A program made the position numbers and the translations under genes. Below, piece by piece: positions 11,001 to 24,499 of a stretch of DNA of 64,000 bases (position 1 is its first letter; the number at the start of each line of letters is the position of its first letter). Under the pieces are notes generated by a model. The model was not told the DNA's origin and did not search any database. It was given only the letters and a program-made list of their open reading frames with translations. Where the stretch lies: contig BSBM01000370.1 of the NCBI GenBank assembly GCA_027924585.1, forward strand, positions 29,223,501 through 29,287,500, given 5' to 3'. The DNA comes from Larix kaempferi (lineage: Eukaryota; Streptophyta; Pinopsida; Pinales; Pinaceae).

Positions 11001-11417
11001 ATGAACCCATTGCCGGAAAAATGGAGCCAAAAGCTGGCCGTTGACGGGGATGCATCATGGCATCATGCCTCATGCCATCGCCACCATCGTCATCTGGATC
11101 TGGTCATGGCTGCGGAGGCTCAAGGAGATGGCAAGGAGATCGGCCGTAGCCACCATCGCAGTCTTGGATCCGTGCATGGCTACGCAAGGCTCAAGGAGAT
11201 CGGCCGTAGATCTCGTCACATGGGCTGGCTGCATGGTGAGGGGAGGCCGCAGCTCAAACACAGAATCACAGCAGAGCAGAGTTCGTGTAGAGAACAATCT
11301 GAACCTTGGAACCTGCAACCAGCTGAACAAGCCACAGAGAACCTGCAACCAGCCGAACAAGCCACAGCGAGCATCCACCGAAACCACCGGGTAAGTTACT
11401 CTAAACCAGATGGCTAA
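11001..11417 (+). other. GC-rich open frame with internal repeats, product uncertain
   Basis: This open stretch of 138 codons is GC-rich against its surroundings and is conserved in copy B (43150-43527, minus). It contains two internal duplications: CTCAAGGAGATCGGCCGTAG-type units and a 29-bp unit encoding NLQPAEQAT. A strong splice-donor match (CCGG|GTAAGT) lies at about 11389. All neighbouring frames are also open and no domain is recognisable. It could be a leader exon, a non-coding GC-rich region, or a spurious frame. Confidence 0.3.
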
Positions 11418-11583
11418 ACGCTGCCATAGTTTGTGAAATTTTCAGATTGATATAGGTATGCGATCTGCCGACCAGACTTATAAATGGGCATGTATGCATG
11501 TATCATGAATTTTCACTGTTCCGATCCCAGCACAAGGAAACCGAGCATACATAACTATTATTATGGAGATCATTGTGTTTTTT

Positions 11584-12185
11584 TCATTGAAAAATCTTAT
11601 GTTTCTTGGTGCTGATCATATAACCTCCCACTCTGCCGCTCTTCTTTCTCACTGCAAGAGTCACGCACTCTGAATTTTGAATACAATACTCCACAACTGC
11701 TACTGCTGCTGACGAATCCTGTGATTTACCGACCGACTTTCCATCTGACCACAGAGTTCGCAGTCTGCACACAATGTAAACTATATCAGCAATTATGATC
11801 GGTCAGTCTTATATTATATCAACCATACTGTATTGACTTATTATGTAATAAGATTGAGAGTACAGAATTTGCTGCGTTTGGCAACATAATATATTGTTCA
11901 TTACTTGAATAGTAATGGTGGCTTGGGCTGCCCTAGAACCAGAAGAGAAACCGAACGCTTCTTGGAATTGTGAAGTATTATGGGTCCTTTCTCCTTTCCT
12001 CCTACAATCATCACTTCTACCTTCACCTGTTTTCAAATCTAAACCTTTAACAATTCGTTCGAACTAACATAAATATATATAGGGAAAAAAAAGAAATGAC
12101 AATCACCATGGTGCAATATACCTCCGGTCTTTGCTGTTGGCAAAGCCTTTTCAAAGACTTCAGAAGATCAGAATCCATTCGGTCT
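11584..12185 (-). pseudogene. Universal stress protein-like gene, last three exons (copy A)
   Basis: Minus-strand exons are 12185-12122, 12026-11905 and 11764-11584. All have GT-AG borders and compatible phases. They join to an open frame: DRMDSDLLKSLKRLCQQQRP, then VMIVGGKEKGPIIL and VSLLVLGQPKPPLLF, then VVEYCIQNSECVTLAV and GGYMISTKKHKIF, then stop. This matches the C-terminal half of plant USP/adenine-nucleotide alpha-hydrolase-like proteins, which have VSLLVLGQ-, VEYCI- and GGYLITT+RHKDFW-type blocks. No N-terminal VVVD-type exon was found upstream, so the copy appears 5'-truncated. The frame is intact, so a hidden upstream exon remains possible. Copy B is nearly identical in sequence. 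Confidence 0.7.
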
Positions 12186-13800
12186 CTGCAATCAGAACAA
12201 ATTAGATTACGGGGCTTGCAAGTTTATTAGCTGGATACCATCTGAATGGTAAGGATAAGTGTGAGTGAGTGTCTGCATTATCCCCATTCCAACCTAAGCT
12301 CACAACGACTATGTATGCCTCTGTATGTACGAGAGACAAATCGATGTATAGTTACGCTTCTAAGTGTCTCCACTATACATCCATTAATAGACTAACTATG
12401 TATACAAAATGGGGAAGAAGAGAATGCGATAGGTTTTGCATACTGTTGGAAGACGAGATGGTCTATCAGGCACAAGATTAGATTACGGTATTTGTAAAAC
12501 ATATCTAAAATCCCTGAATCCATGATTAACATAAATCTAAAATCCAAAATGAAGAGAAATCTATACTGATCTCTAACTAACAAGTAAACACCTACCATTT
12601 GAAGCTGATGGAGGCAGTTGCGCTACATGTAACAAAATAAGCCTGTCATGCTTATTCTCAGTCACTATGTACAACATCCGATTTAACAACACTCCCAAAA
12701 AAAATTATGTTTCGACTTTGAAGTCAAACGTGAAAATGGATCTTAGTCTCAGTCACTATGTACTATTGAATATTGGACACGCCATTAACGCAATGTCTTG
12801 TTTGTTTAGAACATTCCAATTTGGGAGGTGGAGCGTCTCAATAAACTTGTTAATTCAGCTAAGCTTATTAGTCTTTGCTTTGCATTGTTAGCTGAGATTT
12901 CACTGCCAATTTCCAGAGCATGAGAAAGATCTTTTGCTCCGGAAAGATCTTTTCGTTTGCTGTGTACTTGATGTTTATAGGTTAGTAATTTAGCCATGTT
13001 TCAAAATCATGGGACCCGCTAAAGTTAAGAGGCAGAGTTCCATCACGTTCAAGCATGGCTGTTAGGATTGGTGTTTGAGAGTGAAGTTTCATATTCATCC
13101 AAAGTTGAATGGAGGATTGCTTTGTCTCCCTGAACTGTCCATGTTTACGCTAGTGATTGTGGGCGGCTTAATGCATTACATGACTAAGAGAAATAGATCA
13201 TTACAACGAAGACAAATTGAAGTGGAACCACCACTTTGGATTTCTAGATACAAGACAAGGGGAAATATCTCATTACAACGATTAAGAATAAATCGAAGCG
13301 GAAAGACTTTGAATTTATTGATAAATTCATGTTATTGAGAGACCACCTACACTAGTTAAGTTCTAAGGAAATTTTGAAAACAAATAATTTAGCTCTCTTC
13401 TCAAATCCTTCAAGATCATTTACATGATATGGATGGATGCCCTAAAACGTTAGGTTTGAGATGAGAAGATAAATTGTTATAAGGATGATTGTAGTGTCGT
13501 CTTGTTTGAGTTAAAAGATTGGGAACAATTAGGGTTTTAAGATTTATGTGGTGATAATTATTAACAGCGGTGTCTTTTGGATTAGCCACAGTATTCATTT
13601 TTAGGTCGACGTATCAAATCCAGATTGAGAACCATCTTCAAGACAAACAAGTTGATTAAAGAGCATGAGGAAGAGATGCAATAAATTGAAATTCTCAAGT
13701 ATGTAAAGAGGAGGAGGTGAATTGGTTCAAGGAATTCATCATGGTTACCATCAATGTATTCATCAATTATTTTAAGGAATTCATATATGTGTAAAGAAGT

Positions 13801-14340
13801 TGGATTCAATGGTGATGAGTCACGAGTATTTCATTTTTAGGCAAGGTTTAATTTTCAAGAGGGTTTTCCTAAAGACATAGGTCACTTGTAAGTAGTGGTA
13901 AAATGTGTGGTTCCACTAAAGAGATTATATTAAACAAGCTTGTAACACCCATGCCCTTCAAATTTAAGCTCAAATGGGTTGGATCACCTTGAGATAGTGG
14001 TTGAATGTGTGGTTCCACCCAGAGAGATTATATTAAATAATCTCGTGTCCTTCAAATGTAAGCTCAAATGGTTTGGATTCAATAGTGAGGAGTAACAAGT
14101 TTTTCACCATTGGACAATGTTCAATTCTTGTGACAACTTTTCTTAGAGCCATGGAGTCACCTTAAGGTAGTGGTCAAACATGCGGCTACACCAAAAGGGA
14201 TTATATTAATTATATTGTGACACGTGCACAAATAAGTGGATCAAATCTCGCCCCCATGTTCTCCTAATGATTGAGCACCCAAAGGGATTATATTAAATGA
14301 TATCATGATTCATGCACACATAACTGGATCAAATCCCACC
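13801..14340. repeat. About 272-bp imperfect tandem repeat
   Basis: TGGATTCAATGGTGATGAGT at 13801 and its variant near 14073 mark two units. Within them the block TAGTGG-(T/A)-AAATGTGTGGTTCCAC followed by AGAGATTATATTAAA recurs at about 13894, 13995 and 14168. The repeat has no coding potential. Outside it, 12850-15100 shows no supported gene. Confidence 0.7.
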
Positions 14341-15099
14341 CCCATGTCCTTCAATTTTAAAAAGTACCTAGGGTTCAATCAGTTGAACCATTTTCCCAAT
14401 GCATGTTGTCAAGAAGGAGGTCACCGTTTACAAGGTCAAATCCAGTTGAGTCCTTCAAGTTAACTATCATTATTGCGACCAATGGTTGAGCGACCATCCA
14501 TCTTGATATTCTCAAAAAGAATGAGGTCTCATTATGTGTGTGTGTGTGTGTTGATGTGATAACATCTTTTCTCATTTGAGTGTTAGTATCATAGATGATT
14601 TTGATGGTATGCCTTGAGAACCCCTTTTAACGTGTCGTTGCTATTTATGTGATATCCATAATAATTGTAAGTCTTACTATTGTAGTATATGTGACAATTG
14701 GGATTTCATTCCACATCAATACTTTCATTTTTGTCTTCCCATATACTTGTCTTTTCTACAAGTAAAAGAACCATTTGTATATTGTCATGATGGAAAACAT
14801 ACAACCCCAAGTTGCCTTAATTGGGATTTTATCATTGTCTTTTAATCTAAAATGGACAACTCTCAACTTATATCCATATAATTAACTAAGTTGATAATAG
14901 AAACTAACCAATACACTAATCTATCATGTGTTTACATGATTGATCATGGCTTGTACAAGCATCATGGTTGATTTTATGGTAAAAACAAAACTAAAATATA
15001 AACCATGTCTATTTGGTGATTATACAACAATGATTGGAAAGTAAAATAGCATCATATGGGCATGACAACAAAAAGGTCCCCCAAATTATACCTTATTGG

Positions 15100-16560
15100 C
15101 ATGTAGTAACAAAATCTAGTATGTACTCACCACTATCTTCATAGTTTCATAACAACTTTTGCAATGAAGCTCTCTCTAATTATGACCCTTATATTTTCCA
15201 TTTGATTAGGTTGGAGATCATGTTTCCCTTTTCTATTGGTTGGAAATCTATCTTTGGTCAAGAGAAACCCATCCGGATACATAATTTTTTCATTATAAAA
15301 AAGTGGGTAAGTTATGTGGTGAGGGCTCTCCCACCTTATGCTCCTAATGTTCTTCTCTGATAAGTTGCTCTAGTTGTGAGGAAAACTAGTGTATTTTCTA
15401 AGGAATCCCTTAGTATCATACATTTTCTTGTCACCAATTTAGATCTACTCCTAGATTTACCAATCCAATGGCATCTTAACTCCCAACCTATGGATATTGT
15501 GATTGAATTTTTAGAAGAATGGCAATAATTAGGAGTATTCTTTAAGAAGGGGAGATAGATGCTAGTTAGATGATGAGCACAACCCTTCCTTATATGATCT
15601 CAACATATTGTGCTCTACATTATAACCATTGTGGTCTTCACATTGTGACAACAACTCCTACAAAGCTCTCATTCATTATGTTCTTAAATATTTGTCATTT
15701 GATTACATTAGTGATTATTGTTCTCTCTTTGTACTAGTGAGAGTGTAGATGGATCTCCCTCTACCATCCTAATGTTATTCTTTGAAAAGTTGCTTTATCT
15801 TTTAGGGAAACTAGTTTATTTCTAAGCAATCCCTATATGCCATACACATTCTTGTCCCTAATATAGATCTACTCCTAGATTTACCAATCCATGGACTACT
15901 TCATTCTCCAATCATGGATATGCCAGGTCTATAGGCCAACAATCTAGACTTTGGTCCATATTATGTCTCATTCACCCAATCACTTCATTAATTGGGCATA
16001 TGCATGTTTAATGCATTTAGACCTTCTTTAACTAATATGTGTCTTTTTTGCATATCATTCTAGAGTATTTCCTTTGTGTTTGTTGGCATTTCTTAACACA
16101 AAATCCATATATCTCGATCTCTAGCAACCAATAATATTTGAGGTTGAGTCATCATGGGCTTCTAAATATTGGTGCACATATTGCATACCTAGTTGGCCAC
16201 GATAATCTAACAATCTTAGAGCTCATTGATTGCTTCATGGGGCATCAATTCCAAGAATTTTCCCAAAAGCGTGTTGATGTTCCATCTTGTATCTCCTAGA
16301 AGCTACCTTCGATGATCAAACTTATCCTCTTTTCACACTATTCCAAATAGAAGATCCATCATGGAATGTAATAATTTTGGTAGATCTTGCCAAGGAATGT
16401 TTGGTGCATATTTCACTATATGTGGGCTTAGATTTTTTATCTTCTTTATGCCATCTCCAAATTAGTTTACTTGATAAAGCGATGTTGAAAATTTCCATGT
16501 TTTTGAGTCCAAAACCTCTCTTATTCTTGAGGTTGTAGATCTTTTCCCATGCAATCAAGG
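15100..16560 (-). pseudogene. Relic of a LINE reverse-transcriptase C-terminal region
   Basis: The minus strand at 16558-16322 reads IAWEKIYNLKNKRGFGLKNM then EIFNIALSSKLIWRW. This matches the segment after the reverse transcriptase in plant non-LTR elements (W.K+C.PK..GGLG+++L..FN.ALL.KW.WR). Further down the minus strand the frame is badly broken. It contains a diverged direct repeat (about 15330-15480 and 15725-15900, sharing TAGATCTACTCCTAGATTTA). This relic is unrelated in detail to the LINE at 53.1 kb. Confidence 0.5.
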
Positions 16561-17394
16561 GCCAAGGATAATTTTAGGGGCGAAATTTAGCCCATGGGCT
16601 ATTTTTCCATGTTTTTTTCCAAGAAAAGATTCGCCAATTTGCATTTTTTGAAGCCCCATTTCGCCCATGTTTGATGGGGCAAACTTTTTTCACTCTAAAA
16701 ATCGCCAAATTATTATATAAACTATATAAAATCCTTAGAAATTGAAATAATGTTAGAAAAATATCGCCAATATTTTATAGTTGACATTTTAAGAATTGGT
16801 AAGATTCGTCAAGGTTTATACACTTTTAAATAACTATGGGTCCTTAAAATTTTCCATGTCAAGGGCCCATTTTTTCTCAAACCATAATAAGTTTTTTTTA
16901 GTTTACATCGACTACGTGCAAACCTATTTTCATTAGGGTGACTTGATCAACGAGGGAAAACAAATAAAATTTCATAATGTTTTTTATTGATCTTGGATAG
17001 AGATTCCTCCAATTTAATTCCCTTCCGCTATTCACAACCAAGGGTACTCCCGAATACTTATTTGGTAATTAAGATCTAAGGAAAATGTGTACTGTTCCAT
17101 ATGCACTTAAGTCGCTAATGGGGTGTTGGAAAAAAATATATGGGATTTGCCTTGATTTATCATTATTGAAGCCTTGAGAAACTCATTAAGGGATTTTTAA
17201 AAGATTTATCTTCTGTGACAATAGATTCTCCCAAAAATAATTTTCCATCTACAAATTGTAAATGAGTTGTTGATCGCCCAATGAGGTGAATCCTAGATGA
17301 GTTGATCGCCCAACAACATATTTTATTCTAATTCTTTTTCTCTCTGGTCCATTTGATTTTCTTCCCTAGTGAGAGGAGGAGAGGGATGAGGAAA

Positions 17395-17568
17395 ATTCAC
17401 CAAAAATCTAGCATAAGAAGGAAGATTGTACAAATTTCATGAGTTCGAGCTTTGAGTCTTTCGGAGCTAGGCCTTCTCTCCAAAGGTCAACAGTTTACCA
17501 CCCTTACCATCTATGAAATCTGGGGAAGTATTGATGGGTTTCCCAGTCACTTGCTTCTGAAAAAAAAT
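17395..17568 (+). mobile_element. SINE-like element
   Basis: A weak B-box (GAGTTCGAGCT, near 17442) is followed by a 3' hairpin (CTGGGGAAGTATTGATGGGT then TTCCCAG), CTTGCTTCTG and an A-tract. The tail is clearly similar to the SINE at 10090-10311. The A-box and target-site duplications were not found, so it may be truncated or mutated at the 5' end. Confidence 0.45.
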
Positions 17569-17906
17569 ACACAAACTCTCAACTCGCAAATCTAGAATGC
17601 AAATCTAGAGTCCAAATATTTATGCAATGGCCCATCACTATTAACCAAACTTTCTATTTAGATATGAATATTTAGACAATATTGGTACTAAAATTATGCA
17701 TGTTTTTGTATTAAAATTAAATATTAATTTTATTTATCAAGTTATGTATTAGATTTTCTTTTATCAAATTATGTATTTCTATTTCGTTATTTTGGATAAT
17801 TGAATTATGTAGATGACTCAATATGCTAAAATTATTACAATAAGAGAATAAGAACCTTTTAATGTGCTAGGGAAACTAGTCCCCCCTTTTTAGTTATTGT
17901 TCAGTG

Positions 17907-19802
17907 GCCAACAATTTGATGGACCAATTACTAATTCTGATTTTTACCTTTGCAAAAAGTGATTTTTCTCGATGAAATTGACACACAAAAAGAAATCAAT
18001 CATTTGCGATAATTTATTAAAAAATTAGGAAAAAATGTATACTTTGATATAACATATGTGAAAAATTATATATCTGTAGTTTTGATTGAGAAAAAAAATA
18101 TGTTTTACAGTTTTCCAACAATTTATTATGGAGCATCAACAAGAAGAATTGGATTTCAAAATAGTTAAAAGACCAGGTTTACACCCACTTCATTATTGCA
18201 TGATTGGTGTATGCAAGAGTAAATATGGAGTCACTACAGTTGATGCATTAAATAAACATAGACAACGAGTACATCAACTTGGTCCAATTCCACCTCGTCA
18301 GAAGGGTCGTCCACGTGCTCAAGGTTCTCATTGACCAAAAAAAGATCCCAAGGAAATTCAAAAGAACAATGAACTAAGGAGCCTTCGTGTTGAATGTCGC
18401 ATGGAAATGGCTCTCAAAAACTTAAAAAAACGTCTATTAGAACAAGAGATATCTAAAGAGGTATGCTCATATTAAAGCTTCATATTTTACTTTCATTTTA
18501 TCTTGTTTTATAAATATTAGTTATGTTGACTTCATATATATATATAAGCTTCATTTTTCGTTTCTCTTTATCTAGTTCTATAAATATTAATTATGTGTAT
18601 GTGTTTTCTAAATAGAATGTGAATCATGAACATGAGCTGAGTAATGAGGCCTTGGAGAGAATTTTGTATCGCTTGGATGCATATAAATCAAATGAGATGA
18701 AAAGGCGTGAAGACACTTTAAGAAGGATTGAAATTAAAAAAGTGTTCAATGAGTTAACTAGTTCTAATGAAGGGTCATCTTCAACCATGGACAGCATTAG
18801 TGGTGCATACACTCATTCTGTCAATGAAGTAAGTGAAATAGTATCTTTATAAGACATTTTAATATCAAATTTGTTGTTTTCATATTTTGTAGTGTTGACA
18901 TGAATTTTATAGTTGTAGTGCTAACATGGGTGCATATTATATAGATTTCTATAGAATCGGAGAAGCAAAATTTCCAAGAGCTACAAGAAACAATGAAAAT
19001 GTTCAATGGATTGAACGTAGAAGATGAATGTTCATCTTCTACTATGGAGGGCACTACTAATGCATCCAACAATCATATGATTGAAGTACGTATTTTAGCA
19101 CATGTTTTTATCTATTTCTTTTATAATATTGATCATGTTAAACTCACGTGCACATGCATGAAATTATACAGGATTCTATAGAGCAAGTCAAGCAATGCTC
19201 AATAACACCTAATGTCATAGATCACAATAGTAAGAAGACCATGGCCTTTGAGATGAATCAATATAGCTATGTATGTATATTACTTGTACTTTTTATGCTT
19301 TTATTTATTGTGGAAAAAATGTATACTTCTTCTTGTATCTTTTTCATTTGATTAAAATTTAGTAAAGTTGTATATATTGTGTGTGTAATTATATATAGGG
19401 TTTTATAGAAGAGTGTTTCCAAAGTGATCCACCATTGGATGACAAACACTACACACCTAGTATCCACAACACTCCTGATTCGATTGTGAGTAAATATTTT
19501 TGATGCATTTTAAAATTTTATATTCACATTTTGAAATGTTAATATAAGTGAATTCCTTAATGATTGGACTTTATTTTGTATTTACTAACATTTTTTTTCT
19601 TGTGTAGGTAAATGAAAAAACTAGACCTCAACAAGAAAGAGTTATAAAACACACAAAACTTACACCTAAGAACTTGGGTCAAGTTGGATTTAGGAATCGA
19701 GTTGCTTGGTTGAGTCATATGCAATCCAACCATATTGCTAGAAGAAAGCCTATCAGAATAGCATCTATTCATGGAAACAGTCAATGTAAAAACATAACAT
19801 AG
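17907..19802 (+). pseudogene. Multi-exon gene with phase-0 exons, unrecognised family
   Basis: Six exons have good GT-AG borders: 18111-18460, 18616-18828, 18945-19085, 19172-19270, 19399-19485 and 19608-19802. All five introns are phase 0 and the joined frame ends in TAG. The first exon contains a C2H2-like pattern (CMIGVCKSKYG, then HRQRVH) and a basic GRPRAQG. It has one in-frame TGA at 18332, where CGA-to-TGA decay is plausible. Exons 2 and 3 are homologous at their ends (KVFNELTSSNEGSSSTMD and KMFNGLNVEDECSSSTME), and exons 3-5 start alike (SIE/FIE), so exons were duplicated. An upstream exon near 17907-18049 (KKKSIICDNLLKN) carries a TAG and an indel. A related exon lies at about 33950-34010 on the minus strand. 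I do not recognise the family; a nuclear transposon-derived protein is possible. Confidence 0.55.
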
Positions 19803-22800
19803 ATATGTTAACTAAAGCTTTCATTGGATCTTTAAATTGTATTGTTTCTATAACTAATTTAAATTTCAAAACTATGTGTTTATAACTAGTTAATCTTTTT
19901 TTACTAATTCCTTTATGGATTTGTGTAAATATACCAATTCCTTTATGAATTTGTGTAAATATATAAAGTGGTTTTGTTTGCATGAGTTTAGATGTGATTA
20001 TTTGAACATTTTATTTTTATTTATAATTAATTGTTATGAATAAAATAGTAAAGCTCATTATATCTCATGTTTAAATTTATATAATTGTTTTAGTTTTAAT
20101 TATTTGTTAAAATGTTATATGTTTTCTTTCCATTTGCAATATTTTTTATATTTAATTAAAAAATTTATCATTATAATTCGCTATTTATTTGAGTTTGTAC
20201 TTTTTATAATATTGTTTACTTCTATTAAAATACATAAGATTCTTAAAATAAATAAAATTATTATTCTTCATACATATTTTTCAAATTGATTATTATAAAC
20301 GAAAGTGGTCTTATAAAACATCATTATAGTGTAATTTTTGTTTTTTCAACATAGTTTTAAGCCAGTATAGATCTATCTTTAAAGGGGATCAAATATTTCT
20401 CAATTGCAAACATTTTCTCAACATTTACACTTTGGATTATGTTTTGTTTTTCTTTTAAATTTGACTTAATTTGAATCATTCTCTATATTAAATTTAAAAT
20501 ATATTAATAATATGAAACTATCTTATTTTTAATTTAATATTATATATTTTTTAAAATTATTATGTTATTTATTTAATATTATTTCTAACCAAATCAAAAC
20601 CAAAAATTCACATTTATATTGTGAGTATTTTAGGAATTTCATAATTACGCATATAAATGTTTTTCTAAGATTTTCACTTCTAAAAAATTAAAACTAAGTA
20701 GGTTAAAAGTTTTAGTTAATTTTAATTTGTGTTAATAATTTTTCTTTATTTTATTATATTAACTCTTTAAAAAATTTCAATTAATGTTAATAATGTATTT
20801 TAAGTTGTTTTATCTAAATATTTAATCATTATTATATTAAGTGTATATGTAAAATTTATATTGATATCTAAATTAATTATTTTATTTTTAAAGGTTAAAT
20901 GATTTTTTTTACATAAAATGTGACATCAAAATAACAAAATCGATACTTCTTAAGCTACGTTTGTTCACTTATTTTCACATTTAGGATTAAGAAGTTACAT
21001 TTTCTAGAAACATGTGGCAAAGCAATTCCACTTATTAAATGTGACATGAAAATTAAAAAAAAATTAATACTTCTTAAGATACTTTTGTTCACCTATTTTC
21101 ACATTTCTTATTAAGCAATTACATTTTCTAAAAACATGTAGCAAAACAATTCCACTTATTTTTGAAGTACAAAATTAAACCACATAAAATGTAACATCAA
21201 AAAGGATGAAAGTAGTAATGCCTTTGACACCTATGAATATAAGCTTTGTTAACATATTTTCACATTTGTCAACACAAATGTGCCTTTTCTAAAAGCATTT
21301 GCAAAGTAACTCAACTTAACTTACTAAACACAAAATTAGATACACATGGAAATAGTGTTAAAAATATTTAAAATTTGAATGTCTAGTATCAAAAATTAAT
21401 ATATAGAATTAATTAGGTTCAAGGACATGAGATGGAAAAGATAGTAAATTTAAAATTTTAAGGATGCAAAATTTATAAATTTTGTGTATGAAGATTGTGA
21501 CATAATATTGATAAGGAAAAACAAAAATTCATTTTAGTAGTGTTGAGTGTTAAGGAAATATCATTAGAAAAATAATAAAATAGGCATGCAAGAAAACTTT
21601 GATGGGCATAGCTTAGTAAATAATAAATGATTAAATAAAGGAGGATTCATAATATTGAACATTAGATAAATAAACATAAAAAAAATTTAGTATAAATCCT
21701 AGAAAAAAATCTAAACATTCGCTAAATGTAGCATTATAACTAGGGTCAATTTCAATCGAATATCACTTTCACCTTATTGTGAGATAATTTCTACAACAAA
21801 GTATAATGGAAATGTGTATTTCCATAAAAGATGGCACTTTAAAACATTATAGAAATAAGACAAGGCTAACCATAATCTAAAGTTAAAAACTAAAGATATT
21901 TGGATGTGTGTTTCTTTAGTTTTAATAATAAATTTTGAAACTTTAATACATTTTACTCAAAATAAATGTTCTCCATCTAAAATACACACACACATTAAAA
22001 TCATCAAATAACCTGAGTCAAGGAAGCAAAATAAAATCATTGAATAGAGAAATGAATGAAAAATTTGTTTACAATCATGAAACAACTTGCCTAAGCAACG
22101 AATTGAGAAGCTCACTGAAATCGGAACTAGACTCTTCAATAATTCAAGGAGATTACTTTTATAATATGTTAAGTATAAAAATTAGTTACAAAATCAGAAA
22201 GCTTACATTCTTTAACATAGTGGTTAGAATAATATTTTTCATGTCCACTAATTAGCATTTGTTAATTCGTATGGATGTTGATCACCAATATGATCATCAT
22301 TATCAATAAAATGATCGTACGGGCAATGTGCTAGACCATTCACAATATTAAATGTGAAATATTCCATAGAATTCATGTTGTTGCCATTCAATGCCTAAGA
22401 GGAGAGATCGGTTCAATAAGTATGAGATAAATTCAATACCATAGATGAATGACATGAACATTATGTATAGAAACTTATGTAGTTCTTTGAGTACATCTAG
22501 AATAAGTATTGATTCAGTTGGGGTTGATTGTGTGGCTACCATTTCATGTTTTTGTTTGTACCGATGATGTATGGATGGTATAAGTATTGTTTCAAATTTT
22601 CTTATTATATTGATATTGGGTGCAATGTAACTTTCTTAGATAGAGATAGGTAAATTCTTGCTTAAATATAAAACCTTGTAGGAATATGTTACTATCGTTT
22701 GCAATAACACATAAAAAAGCTAATGCCCAATGAATCATTAACTACACCATGAACTATATGGCTTACAGAACGATCTTCAAATGTGACTAAACATGTTGTA

Positions 22801-22860
22801 TAAGATTTCCTTTTTTGAAAGTTAATCAATTTGGTGAATGCCCATGTGATATAAGATGTT
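19803..22860. other. AT-rich intergenic DNA
   Basis: This interval is very AT-rich (often above 75%) with no supported gene. It contains the tandem repeat at 20911-21320, listed separately. The short open frames here have no recognisable similarity. Confidence 0.7.
20911..21320. repeat. Three-copy tandem repeat of about 125 bp
   Basis: Each unit has ACATAAAATGTGACATCAAA or a variant, then TTGTTCAC(T/C)TATTTTCACATTT, then TTACATTTTCTA.AAACATGT.GCAAA and AATTCCACTTA. Units begin near 20911, 21035 and 21180. The third is the most diverged. Confidence 0.75.
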
Positions 22861-22864
22861 GTAT

Positions 22865-24466
22865 AACTATTCCGTATATAGACTGGTGTATATACCGGTA
22901 TATACACTGGTGTATATACCGGAATATACACTAGTCTATATACCAGTATATACACCAGTGTATATATCGGAATATACACCAGTGTATTATTCCGTTAGGG
23001 TGATGGCGTTGATGACGAGCGTCAGGATGAAGATGTTGATGATAATGATGTACACGGTATATATACACTAGCGTATATTTTGGTATATAGACTGGTGTAT
23101 ATTATGGTATCTAGACTGGTGTATATTCTGGTATATAGGCATACCGATATATACACCAGTGTATATTCCGGTAGATTTGATTGTTTCATATTCATCATCA
23201 TCATCATCGTCATCACCATCTTCATCATCATCATCATCATCGACATCATTGTCGTCATCATCACCACCACCACCATCATCATCGTCGTCGTCGTCGTCAT
23301 CACCATTTTCATCATCATAATCGTTGACATCGTCCTCATCATCATCATCATCATCTTCATCATCATCATCTTCATCACCATCAGAATATACACTGGTGCA
23401 TATTTCAGTATATACACTGGTGTATATTCCGGTATATACACCAGTCTATATATCAAAATATACACAGGTGTATATACCGATATATAGACTGGTGTATATT
23501 TCGGTATATAGACTAGTGTATATACAGGTATATGTATATACCGGTATACACACCAGTGTATACACATCAGTGTATATACCGATATACACACTGGTGTATA
23601 TACCGGTATACACCAGTGTATATACCAATATATACACTGGTGTATATACCGGTGTGTATACACTGGTGTGTATACCGGTATATACATATATCGGTATATA
23701 CACTGGTGTGTATACCGGTATATACATATACCGGTATATACACTGGTGTGTATACCGGTATATACATATACCGGTATATACACCAGTCTATATATCGGAA
23801 TATACACTGGTGTATATATCGGTATACATTGGTGTATATACCGGTATGCCTATATACCGGAATATACACCAGTCTATATACCGGTACCGATATTCCAATA
23901 TATATACCGGTATACACACCAGTGTATATACCGGTATATGTATACACTGGTGTGTATACCGGTATATACATATATCGGTATATACACTGGTGTGTATACC
24001 GGTACCGATATATGTATATACCGGTATACACACCAGTGTATACATATACCGGTATATACACTGGTGTGTATACCGGTATATATATTGGAATATCGGTACC
24101 GGTATATACACTGGTGTATATACCGGTATATACACCAGTCTATATATCGGAATATACACTGGTGTATATATCGGTATACATTGGTGTATATACCGGTATG
24201 CCTATATACCGGAATATACACCAGTCTATATACCAGTATATACACTAGTCTATATAGTCTATATACCGAAATATACACCAGTCGATATACCAAAACATAT
24301 GCAGGTGTATATACCGTGTACATAATCATCATCATCATCATCAACATCTTCGTCCTGATGCTTGGCATCGACACCATCACCCTACCGGAATATACTCATC
24401 ATCATCATCCATGACATCATCATCTTCATCATGGTCATCATCATCATCATCGTCCTCATCACCATC

Positions 24467-24499
<33 letters not shown>

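Larger units (their letters stand above)
10880..12845 (+). repeat. Inverted long duplication, copy A
   Basis: This segment matches the reverse complement of about 41310-43665 at roughly 95-98% over most of its length. It includes a hairpin, a GC-rich open stretch, and three exons of a universal-stress-protein-like gene. Between about 12482 and 12655 the two copies differ: copy B has about 490 bp there and copy A about 175 bp. Introns are retained, so this is DNA-level duplication and not a processed copy. Confidence 0.9.
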
